Shown here: positions 1 to 5,701 of the stretch, in pieces
How positions within the stretch are numbered: position 1 is the stretch's first letter
Layout of the letters: the number at the start of each line of letters is the position of its first letter
Assembly: GCA_964471535.1 (NCBI GenBank)
Contig: CAYYHA010000240.1
Span: 1-6,479 of the forward strand
Source: CAYYHA01 sp964471535
GTDB taxonomy: Bacteria > Myxococcota > Myxococcia > SLRQ01
Length of the DNA stretch: 6,479 nt
Direction: 5' to 3'
Program-made: the position numbers and the translations under genes
Notes under the pieces: generated by a model
What the model was told of the DNA's origin: nothing
Databases searched by the model: none
The model's input: the letters and a program-made list of their open reading frames with translations, nothing else

Positions 1-42
1 CCCCCGAGGCTCCTTCCCCGCGCCCTCCTCGAGCACCCGTGG

Positions 43-1776
43 GTGAGATGGTGGACCTCTTTGCCCGTAGAACGGCGGCAGCTCGTCCTGGTGGTCGCGT
101 TCGCCGCCTGCATCTTCCTACCCTGGCTCGGCTCGGTGGGGCTGTGGGACCCCTGGGAGACCCACTACGCAGAGGTGGCGCGGTCGATGATCGAGCGCAA
201 CGACTACGTCCATCCCTACTGGGAGCACGCCTACTTCTTCTCGAAGCCGGTGCTCTCCATGTGGCTGATGGCGCTGGGCATGAAGATCATCGGGGCGCTC
301 GACGGGCCGGCCGGGGCGATGAGCATCTACACCGAATGGGCGGTGCGCCTGCCCTTCGCGCTACTCGCCATCCTGGGGGTCGCCTTCGTCTACCTGGCGG
401 CGGGACGTATCTGGGGCCGCAAGGCGGGGCTCCTCTCTGCGGTGGCGCTGGCCACGATGCCCTTCTACGACCTCATCGCCCGGCAGGCGATGACCGACAT
501 GCCCTTCGTCTCGCTGATGAGTGCCGCGCTCTGCGCCTTCATGATCGCCGTCTTCGCCCGGCCCGATCGCGAGGCTCCGCCGTCTGCGCCGTGGCTCTAT
601 GTCTTCTATGTGCTCTGTGGGCTCGCGACACTGGCGAAAGGGCTGCTGGGTCTGGCGCTTCCCGGCGCAGTCATTCTTGCCTGGGTGGTCGTCGGGAAGC
701 ACTGGCGGTTGCTTCCGAAGCTGCGCATCCCCACCGGGGTGCTCGTTGGAGCCGCGGTGTGTGCGCCCTGGTACACGACGATGATCCTCTTCCACGGCAA
801 GGATGACGAATTTCGTACCTTCTTCGAGCGCTTCTTCATCCATGACCACTTCAACCGCATCGCCGCTGGCGTGCACACCACCACCCCCGGTGGAACCTTC
901 GTCTACTTCATCGAGCAGCTGGGCTTTGGGATCTTTCCCTGGGTTGCAGCGATCCCCGGCGCCTTCGCCGTGGCCGCGCGCCGGCAGAACTTCGAGGGGC
1001 GACGCACACTGGAGGAGGAGGCACGCCTCTTCGTCCTCCTCTGGGCACTCGTCGCCTGGCTGACCTTCAGCCTCTCGGCGACGAAGTTCCATCACTACGG
1101 TTTTCCCACGGTGGTCCCCCTCGCCATCTTGAGTGGCCTCTTCGTCCTCACGGTGTGGCGGGAGGGGCTGCCCCGCCATTTCGTGGTGCTCCTGCTGGGG
1201 ATCGTGCTCTACGTTGCAGTCGCGCAGAACCTCGTTCTCAAGCCGAAGCACCTGGCCGATCTCTTCGTGTACAACTACGAGCGACCCTATCCGACACGCG
1301 AGGTGGATCCCCGGCGCCTCTTCGCCGTTCTCTTCACGGTAGGTGGCTTGGGCATGTTCGGGGGCTGGCTGTGGCGCAGCCGAAAGGTGATGCTCGGCTC
1401 TTTTCTCGGCCTCGCCATCCTCTTCGCCATCCATGTCTCCTGGTTCCATTGGACGGCACTCTCGCCTCACTGGAGTCAGCGGGACCTCTTCTGGCGCTAT
1501 TACCACGATCGGAAGGACGATGAGCCCATCGCCGCCTACTACATGAACTGGCGGGGTGAGACCTTCTACAGCCAGAACCACGTGGTGCAGATCAAGGACG
1601 CGCGGCGCCTGCGCGAGTTCGTGGCGCCGCCGGGTCCCGAGTACGTGATCGTCGAGCGAGGCCGCTTCAAGGGGATGCAGTCGGTCCTGGGATCCCGCTA
1701 TCGCCTTCGCATCCTGGACCGCACCAACAACAAGTTCTACCTCGTTCGGGTCGACGACGCGGCGCCCGCTTCGTGA
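43..1776 (+). CDS. Family-39 (ArnT/PMT-like) integral membrane glycosyltransferase, possibly 5' partial
   Basis: This is probably an inner-membrane glycosyltransferase that moves a sugar from a polyprenyl-phosphate donor onto a lipid or protein on the periplasmic side. The substrate cannot be told from sequence. The 577-residue protein has a first membrane segment (about 14-30) followed by GLWDPWETHYAEVA (33-46), the acidic first-loop signature of the ArnT/PMT family. FFSKP follows at 65-69, and ARQAMTDMP lies near 146-154. Roughly a dozen hydrophobic segments run to about residue 470. The last 100 residues are a soluble tail containing YYMNWRGETFYSQN. Length and architecture fit GT39 proteins. 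The GTG at 43 has no clear Shine-Dalgarno sequence, and the frame has no stop back to base 1, so the true start may lie outside the window. A hairpin follows the stop, and the next gene is 132 bp away, so co-transcription with it is doubtful. Family call is solid; role and start are not. Confidence 0.85.
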   Translation: MRWWTSLPVERRQLVLVVAFAACIFLPWLGSVGLWDPWETHYAEVARSMIERNDYVHPYWEHAYFFSKPVLSMWLMALGMKIIGALDGPAGAMSIYTEWAVRLPFALLAILGVAFVYLAAGRIWGRKAGLLSAVALATMPFYDLIARQAMTDMPFVSLMSAALCAFMIAVFARPDREAPPSAPWLYVFYVLCGLATLAKGLLGLALPGAVILAWVVVGKHWRLLPKLRIPTGVLVGAAVCAPWYTTMILFHGKDDEFRTFFERFFIHDHFNRIAAGVHTTTPGGTFVYFIEQLGFGIFPWVAAIPGAFAVAARRQNFEGRRTLEEEARLFVLLWALVAWLTFSLSATKFHHYGFPTVVPLAILSGLFVLTVWREGLPRHFVVLLLGIVLYVAVAQNLVLKPKHLADLFVYNYERPYPTREVDPRRLFAVLFTVGGLGMFGGWLWRSRKVMLGSFLGLAILFAIHVSWFHWTALSPHWSQRDLFWRYYHDRKDDEPIAAYYMNWRGETFYSQNHVVQIKDARRLREFVAPPGPEYVIVERGRFKGMQSVLGSRYRLRILDRTNNKFYLVRVDDAAPAS

Positions 1777-1782
1777 GCCGTC

Positions 1783-1820
1783 CCGCCGGCGCGATGGGGC
1801 CGCGAGGCGCCCGCCGGTGG
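1783..1820 (+). terminator. Hairpin just after the glycosyltransferase stop, candidate terminator
   Basis: Bases 1783-1791 pair with 1812-1820 to give a nine-base-pair, very GC-rich stem with one G-U pair and a 20-base loop. It starts six bases after the TGA stop. The downstream side begins ttccttcacc, which is pyrimidine-rich but is not a proper run of Ts. It may end transcription of the glycosyltransferase gene. GC-rich DNA produces such stems by chance, so this is tentative. Confidence 0.35.
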
Positions 1821-1908
1821 TTCCTTCACCCTTCGGGCCGAACTCCCTCCTGTCTCGACGAGGGGGCTGCGGTTGCCGCCGCAGGAGTCACCGTGCCATC
1901 CTTTAGGG

Positions 1909-2316
1909 GTGAGCCTCTACCGGGTGCTGGTCGTCGAGGACAACCCCCACGTCTCCGAGATCTTCCGGTATGCGTTCCGGCGCATCGTCCGAGAACGACT
2001 CGGCAAGGAGGTGGAGGTGCGGGTCGACGAGGCGTCCGACGGCCGGCAGGCGTGGGAGATGCTGGGGGATGCGCAGCTCGGACCCTACGACCTCGTGGTG
2101 CTCGACCTGATGCTCCCCGTCCTCGAAGGCGGAGAGCTGCTCTCCCGGCTGCGCGGGGATCCCCGTTTCGCCGAAGTGCCGGTCGTGGTCATCACGGCGG
2201 CCGATCCGGACAGCTGCGAGGACGCCCGGGCAAGCGGCGCGACCGTGGTGCTGCGGAAGCCGGTGCAGTTCAATCAGATCCGAGACGTCGTCGCAGAGAT
2301 CCTCCCTGGCGAGTGA
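1909..2316 (+). CDS. Single-domain response regulator (CheY-like receiver)
   Basis: This is a stand-alone phospho-receiver domain of 135 residues with no output domain. It would be phosphorylated by an unidentified histidine kinase and act by protein-protein contact or as a phosphorelay step in the cytoplasm. The receiver landmarks are all present. There is an acidic pair E10-D11 in VLVVEDN and the phospho-acceptor D66 in VVLDLMLP. T96 follows strand beta-4 (VVVIT), and K117-P118 form the conserved Lys-Pro after beta-5. The stretch between helix 1 and strand 2 (about 20-40) is slightly longer than in minimal CheY. GTG 1909 is chosen because beta-1 then begins within five residues, as is usual. 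The alternative TTG at 1873 adds 12 residues and has a better Shine-Dalgarno match (gaggggg, about six bases upstream), so the start remains open. No kinase or partner gene is adjacent, and the target process is unknown. Confidence 0.9.
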   Translation: MSLYRVLVVEDNPHVSEIFRYAFRRIVRERLGKEVEVRVDEASDGRQAWEMLGDAQLGPYDLVVLDLMLPVLEGGELLSRLRGDPRFAEVPVVVITAADPDSCEDARASGATVVLRKPVQFNQIRDVVAEILPGE

Positions 2317-2338
2317 CGCCTCGGTCTCCGGCGAGGTG
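2317..2338 (+). terminator. Short hairpin immediately after the receiver gene stop
   Basis: Bases 2317-2323 pair with 2332-2338 (seven base pairs, one G-U, eight-base loop), starting right after the TGA stop. No run of Ts follows. It lies in the 145-bp convergent spacer between the receiver gene and the minus-strand SPFH gene, where a terminator is expected. The spacer otherwise shows only short GC-rich repeats (ggcgccggg occurs twice) and no gene. Weak evidence. Confidence 0.25.
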
Positions 2339-2461
2339 GGGCTCATCGAGGCGCCGGGTGCAGGTGCTGGCAGGCGCGCGCTCGAGCCCGGGCGAGCCCA
2401 GGCGAGGCGGGGCCAATCTCCATTCCTGCGCGGCGCCGGGAAGCCTGACGCCGCGGCGCGA

Positions 2462-3618
2462 TCAGCCGAGGAGCTTGGCCTTGGCGGCAGCGAACTCCTC
2501 GTCGGTGAGCAGGCCCTTCTCCTTCAGCGAGGCGAGGCGCTCGAGCTGGGCCATGACGTCGCCGCCCCCTCCACCGCCGGCCGCCGCCTGCTGCATCTGC
2601 TGTTGCTGCATCTGCTGCTGACCCATGAACATCTGGGCCATGCCAAAGCCGACCCCCAACCCGGCGCCNNNNNNNNNNGGCCCAATCTTTCTGAGGCGCA
2701 AGGCGTATGCGAGCTCCATTTGCTCCGCCTCGGCGATCTGATCCGCGATACGTCGATGCCGAAGCCCACGCCGAGCCCGGCGCCTCCGAGGGCGGGGTTT
2801 CCGCCGCTGCCCCCGCCGCCGCCCTTGGCCATGCCCTCCCCGGCGCCCAGCATGGCGGCGCCGGCAGCGTACTGCTGGAAGCCACCGGCCATGCGGGTGT
2901 AGGCGGCGTCCTTGCTGAACTTCTTCAGCATCGCCTCGTCCTCGGGCTTGATGACGATGTTGAAGTTGCCAAGCCGGACGATGGTCAGGCCGTAGCCGTC
3001 GATGTGCTCCTTGCAGCCCTCGATGACCTCCTTCTCGATCTCCTCGGTGTAGGCACCGCTGGTCACGTCGAGTAGGGGCCACTTCTTCTTCACCAAGAGC
3101 TCGGCGATGTCGTCTCGGATGGTCTTGAGCACCAGATTCTTGAACCATCCCAGGAAGGCGTCGTTGGTGGTCCGCTGCAGGCCGACCAGTCCCACCACCA
3201 GCCGCTCTGGCTCGGTGACCCGCAGGGAGAAGTCGCCGTGGACCATCGTCCCGATGGCGAGGCCCGTCTCCGGATCCCGCATGTCGCCGATGGGCCCGCC
3301 GAACTTGATCTGTGAGACCTCGCGGGTGGTGACGAAGTAGATCTCGGCGATGAAGAGGTTGCCCCCCGTCACCGCGTCGATGAGCATCGACAGGAAGGGG
3401 AAGTTGTTCGCCTCGAGGGTGTGCCGGCCCGGGCCCACCTGCCCTACGACCTGTCCATCCTTGAGGAAGAGCGCCACCTCGTCGGCCTCGACGGTGAGCT
3501 GCGTGCCGAAGCGGATGTTCTGGTCCGGGTGCTTGTAGATGATGTGGTCCTTCGCCTCGTCCGGACGCGCGACGAAGTGACGGCGGGCCTCATGCTTCAG
3601 CGAATCCCAAAGTCCCAT
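2462..3618 (-). CDS. SPFH/Band-7 domain protein (YdjI / 'virion core protein-like') with C-terminal SHOCT domain, interrupted by frame break and assembly gap
   Basis: Stomatin/prohibitin-type protein of the YdjI group. In Bacillus subtilis YdjI belongs to a PspA-linked membrane-stress operon; a similar role here is inference. ATG 3618 gives MGLWDSLKHE, the usual start of this group, and has a strong ribosome site (AAGGAG). Residues about 30-225 are the SPFH domain, with FGTQLTVEADEVALF, GRHTLEANNFP and AEIYFVTT as landmarks. Residues 252-288 are Gly/Ala-rich. The frame holds to residue 288 (base 2755). It then runs into nonsense, and the -1 frame becomes coding-like up to ten Ns (2669-2678). 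After the Ns, 68 residues remain: GAGLGVGFGM, a Gln/Met-rich stretch, six glycines and a SHOCT domain (DVMAQLERLASLKEKGLL, ending KAKLLG). SHOCT replaces the C-terminal zinc ribbon common in relatives. Joining the two contigs at the shared decapeptide gives an intact protein of about 346 residues. The gene is therefore probably functional and misassembled rather than a pseudogene. Confidence 0.85.
2639..2668 (-). repeat. Second copy of the Gly-rich decapeptide coding segment (GAGLGVGFGM)
   Basis: This 30-base segment, directly left of the N gap, encodes GAGLGVGFGM in the SPFH frame. It matches 24 of 30 bases of the segment at 2755-2784, which encodes GAGLGVGFGI. All differences are synonymous except the last codon (ATG against ATC). 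It is either an internal protein repeat or the same locus from a second strain joined in by the assembler. Confidence 0.75.
2669..2678. other. Assembly gap (ten Ns)
   Basis: Ten consecutive Ns lie inside the C-terminal part of the SPFH gene. A round number of Ns usually marks a scaffold join of uncertain length rather than ten real bases. The left flank ends in, and the right flank contains 76 bp later, two versions of the same coding segment, which suggests that the flanking contigs actually overlap. Confidence 0.97.
2679..2754 (-). other. Unexplained 76-bp segment between the frame break and the N gap
   Basis: In the SPFH frame this segment gives implausible protein (DVSRIRSPRR...). In the -1 frame it reads as a credible helical peptide, RIADQIAEAEQMELAYAL followed by RLRKIG. 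By my count that stretch has about 75 percent G or C in third positions, lower than the neighbouring genes. I do not recognise the peptide as part of an SPFH or SHOCT domain. It may be a misassembled contig end, or a real linker with one base missing at about 2752-2753. Confidence 0.5.
2755..2784 (-). repeat. First copy of the Gly-rich decapeptide coding segment (GAGLGVGFGI)
   Basis: This segment encodes residues 279-288 of the SPFH protein and is the last part of the N-terminal frame that makes sense. It is the partner of the segment at 2639-2668 on the other side of the N gap. Immediately downstream on the minus strand the coding frame breaks. Confidence 0.75.
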
Positions 3619-3625
3619 GCGTGCT

Positions 3626-3631
3626 CTCCTT
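3626..3631 (-). promoter_or_regulatory. Shine-Dalgarno site (AAGGAG) of the SPFH gene
   Basis: On the minus strand AAGGAG lies seven bases upstream of the ATG at 3618, a near-ideal ribosome site. It fixes the start of the SPFH gene at MGLWD and rules out the much longer open frame that continues upstream to about 4968. Confidence 0.8.
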
Positions 3632-3638
3632 TCCTTCG

Positions 3639-3667
3639 AGCATAGGCCGTTTCCCAACGTGGGTGAA
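3639..3667 (-). promoter_or_regulatory. Candidate sigma-70-type promoter for the SPFH gene
   Basis: On the minus strand TTCACC (3662-3667) and TATGCT (3639-3644) are separated by exactly 17 bases. Each matches four of six consensus positions, including the strongest ones. The -10 box ends 20 bases before the ATG, so the leader would be very short but would still contain the AAGGAG site. It lies in the divergent spacer shared with epmA. Sequence-only prediction. Confidence 0.5.
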
Positions 3668-3687
3668 GCAGGGGCTCTGACGCCTGA

Positions 3688-3713
3688 GGGCCCGGCCCCG
3701 GCGGCGCGGGCCT
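3688..3713. repeat. Inverted repeat in the divergent SPFH-epmA spacer
   Basis: ggcccg at 3689-3694 pairs with cgggcc at 3707-3712, with a further G-U pair outside and a 12-base loop. It sits upstream of both divergent genes, and just upstream of the GTG at 3718 that could be an alternative epmA start. It could be an operator or an mRNA hairpin. In DNA this rich in G and C it could also be chance. Confidence 0.25.
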
Positions 3714-3750
3714 GACCGTGGGACTGGGTTGGTGGTATGCACGCGCAGCG

Positions 3751-4794
3751 ATGCGAGACGAACCCCTTGGGAGCGTAGCCGGGTTTCCCGCCAGGTCCGG
3801 CGCGGCGCTGCGGCGCGCGGCAGAGCAGCGCGCGCGAATGTACGAGGCGCTCCACGCCTTCTTCGCGAATCGCGGCTACCTGCAGGTGGAGACGCCTGTG
3901 CTCGTCCCCGCGCCAGGGATGGAGCCCCACATCGAGCCCTTTGCCACCTGCCTCGACCTCTCCGAGGCAGGCGGCGGCATGGAGCGGCTGTGGCTCGCCA
4001 CCAGCCCCGAGTATGCGATGAAGCGCCTCGTTGCCGCAGGCCTGCAGCGCATCTACCAGGTGTGCAAGGCCTTTCGCGCCGAGCCCCCCTCGCACACCCA
4101 CAACCCGGAGTTCACTCTGCTCGAGTTCTACCGGGAGGGGGACATGCACGGGGTGATGGAGGATCTCGAGGCCTTGGTGGTGGCGCTCGCTCGAGCCTTC
4201 GGGCACGACGGCCACCTGCCCGGTGGCGTCTCCCTGGCGACCCCCTTCGAGCGGCTTCGGGTGCGCGACGCCTTCCGGACGGAGGTGGGCGTCGACCTTG
4301 CCGAGCTGCCCGAGGGGGACGGCGCCGCCTTGGCGGCCGCCATCGAGGCGGCGGTGGGGCGCCGCTATGCCGGCAGCTGGGAGGAGGTCTTCTTCGCTGC
4401 CTTCCTCGATCTCGTGGAGCCCACCCTGGGCCGGGCGCGTCCCACCTTCCTGACCGAATGGCCCGCCGAATTGGCCGCGTTGGCGCGCCTTCGCAGTGAG
4501 GACCCCCGGTGGGCCGAGCGCTTCGAGCTCTACATCGGCGGGCTGGAGCTGGCCAACGGCTTCTCCGAACTCACGGATGCCGCCGAGCAGCGGCGTCGCC
4601 TGGAGCAGGAACGAGAAGAGCGGGTCCGGCTCGGCCGAGCCCGGCTCCCCCTCGACGAAGCCTTCCTGCACGCGGTGGGGCGCATGCCTCCGACCGGCGG
4701 GGTCGCGGTGGGTCTCGACCGGCTCCTGATGTGCCTGGTCGGTGCGGCGTCCATCGGGGAGGTGCTGCTCTTTCCCTTCGAGGCGCCCCCCTAG
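3751..4794 (+). CDS. epmA: EpmA: elongation factor P--(R)-beta-lysine ligase (GenX/PoxA)
   Basis: This class-II lysyl-tRNA synthetase paralogue adenylates (R)-beta-lysine and attaches it to a conserved lysine of EF-P, helping ribosomes pass polyproline. At 347 residues it is close to E. coli EpmA (325) and lacks the anticodon-binding domain of LysRS. Visible landmarks are VETP (46-49, motif 1), TSPEYAMKRL (84-93), FRAE (108-111) with HNPEFTLLEFY (117-127, motif 2), ELANGFSELTD (266-276) and GVAVGLDRLLM (317-327, motif 3). A319 corresponds to E. coli Ala298, the residue that separates EpmA (Ala, beta-lysine) from LysRS (Gly, alpha-lysine). ATG 3751 is preferred because it leaves an N-terminal lead of typical length. 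GTG 3718 would add 11 residues, and neither start has a clear Shine-Dalgarno sequence. The partners epmB (lysine 2,3-aminomutase) and efp are not in this window. The gene is divergent from the SPFH gene and convergent with the mutM-like gene. Confidence 0.93.
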   Translation: MRDEPLGSVAGFPARSGAALRRAAEQRARMYEALHAFFANRGYLQVETPVLVPAPGMEPHIEPFATCLDLSEAGGGMERLWLATSPEYAMKRLVAAGLQRIYQVCKAFRAEPPSHTHNPEFTLLEFYREGDMHGVMEDLEALVVALARAFGHDGHLPGGVSLATPFERLRVRDAFRTEVGVDLAELPEGDGAALAAAIEAAVGRRYAGSWEEVFFAAFLDLVEPTLGRARPTFLTEWPAELAALARLRSEDPRWAERFELYIGGLELANGFSELTDAAEQRRRLEQEREERVRLGRARLPLDEAFLHAVGRMPPTGGVAVGLDRLLMCLVGAASIGEVLLFPFEAPP

Positions 4795-4838
4795 CCGTCG
4801 AGTACTCCTTGGACCCTGGGGTAGGCAGTGCGTTCCAG

Positions 4839-4878
4839 CGATCCGGGCCGCAGCGGGGGCCGGCGCTCGTTCGGATCG
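4839..4878. terminator. Inverted repeat in the convergent epmA/mutM-like spacer
   Basis: cgatccg (4839-4845) and cggatcg (4872-4878) form a perfect seven-base-pair inverted repeat around a GC-rich 26-base interior, within the 85 bp between the two convergent stop codons. It could form a hairpin in either transcript and act as a shared terminator. No T-run is present on either side, so this is weak. Confidence 0.25.
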
Positions 4879-4879
4879 G

Positions 4880-5701
4880 CTAGCGCTGGCAGGTCGGGCA
4901 GGCGAAGGTGCTCCGCCCCCCTTGGACGAAGCGCACGATGGCGGCGCCGCAGCGAGGGCAGGGCGCACCCTCCCGCCCGTAGACGGAGAAGGGGTTCTCG
5001 ACTTCGCCCGAGGACAGATAGGCGATGGGGTGTTCGCCGTCGGCGCCGAGGCTCGTGAGAGTCGCTTCGAGGCTCGTCCGGATGGCGCAGCAGAGCCGCT
5101 CGACCTCCTCGGACGAGAGCGTGTGCGCCCGCCGTCGTGGATCGATGCCCGCCCGCCACAGGGCCTCGCTGGCCTGGATGTTGCCCAGGCCGGCGATGCG
5201 TCGCTGATCCATGAGGACCGCTTTCACCGGAGCACGCGAACCGGCCAACGCCCCCGCCAGCACCGAGGCATCGAAGGGGTCCTCGAGGGGGTCGGGACCC
5301 AGCACGGACCAGGCGGGGTGCGAGACGAGGGCCTCGTGCGGACCGCTCTTCAGCCAGCCCAGGTGGCGCGGGCAGACGAAGTCCACCGCCGCCTGCGTCT
5401 CCAGGACGAAGGTGGCACGGCGGAAGCGGGGCGGCGGATCCTGCGCACTCCGCCGGACGAAGCGGCCGCTCATCCCCAGGTGGGCGAGCACACCGACATC
5501 ACCGTCGAGGCGCAGGAGGAGCAACTTCCCCCGGCGGTCGATGCGGAGGACCCGGCGCCCCTTCAGATGCCGTCGGAAGAGGGCAGGGGAAGTGAAGCGA
5601 AACGTGCGACCCTTGGGGGCAGAGACCGATACGATGCGGTGGGACGCCATCCAGGCCTGCAGCCTGCGACGGTGGGCCTCGACCTCGGGAAGCTCCGGCA
5701 T
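4880..5701 (-). CDS. mutM: Fpg/MutM-family DNA glycosylase (formamidopyrimidine-DNA glycosylase-like)
   Basis: This is a bifunctional base-excision repair glycosylase/AP lyase expected to remove oxidised bases. ATG 5701 is chosen because it gives MPELPEVE, exposing catalytic Pro2 and Glu3 after Met removal; starting nine codons earlier would destroy this. The protein has 273 residues, normal for Fpg. K59 matches the catalytic-domain lysine, M77 in HLGMSGR is a void-filling residue, and R112 matches Arg108 of E. coli Fpg. L114 replaces the usual Phe110. GLGNIQASEALWRAGIDP (171-188) is the helix-two-turn-helix, with N174. C248, C251, C268 and C271 form the zinc finger, with R263 equivalent to Arg258. 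The 8-oxoG capping-loop signature (GGTTL-like, before the finger) is absent; about 213-237 instead reads TLTSLGADGEHPIAYLSSGE then VENPF. Preferred substrate may therefore differ from classic MutM. The start overlaps the upstream methyltransferase stop by one base. Confidence 0.92.
   Translation of the reverse strand: MPELPEVEAHRRRLQAWMASHRIVSVSAPKGRTFRFTSPALFRRHLKGRRVLRIDRRGKLLLLRLDGDVGVLAHLGMSGRFVRRSAQDPPPRFRRATFVLETQAAVDFVCPRHLGWLKSGPHEALVSHPAWSVLGPDPLEDPFDASVLAGALAGSRAPVKAVLMDQRRIAGLGNIQASEALWRAGIDPRRRAHTLSSEEVERLCCAIRTSLEATLTSLGADGEHPIAYLSSGEVENPFSVYGREGAPCPRCGAAIVRFVQGGRSTFACPTCQR

Noticed and set aside
361..1581. A 406-codon minus-strand open frame antisense to the glycosyltransferase
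   Set aside because: The product is rich in Glu, Arg, His and Gly with no recognisable domain. It mirrors the third-position bias of the real gene on the other strand and has no supporting start context.
1773..2621. A 282-codon plus-strand open frame overlapping the receiver gene and the convergent spacer
   Set aside because: It is Arg/Pro/Ala-rich out-of-frame translation of the receiver gene and antisense SHOCT/Gln-rich sequence (ending in Cys/Leu runs such as CCICCCCICC). The receiver frame has all family residues, so this one is a shadow.
2581..2640. Trinucleotide-like tgctgctg/catctgctg repeats suggesting a microsatellite or phase-variable tract
   Set aside because: Read on the minus strand these are the CAG/CAA/ATG codons of the Gln/Met-rich linker. 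The units are imperfect and in frame, so this is protein low complexity rather than a repeat array.
2462..3618. Calling the SPFH gene a pseudogene or a phage structural gene because of the frame break and the family name 'virion core protein-like'
   Set aside because: The break coincides with a scaffold gap, and both halves are otherwise intact with a strong ribosome site. The family name is historical, and there are no phage genes in the window.
3718..3750. GTG 3718 as the epmA start
   Set aside because: It is possible, but the 11 added residues (MGLGWWYARAA) have no counterpart that I recognise in EpmA proteins and there is no ribosome site. ATG 3751 gives a normal N-terminus. The choice is not certain.
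2524..4968. An 814-codon minus-strand open frame running from inside the mutM-like/epmA spacer through epmA antisense into the SPFH gene
   Set aside because: Only the part below 3618 is real. The upstream portion is antisense to the clearly recognisable epmA, has low-complexity Gly/Pro/Arg-rich composition and no known domain, and the SPFH start is fixed by AAGGAG plus the conserved MGLWD. Long antisense frames are expected in such high-GC DNA.
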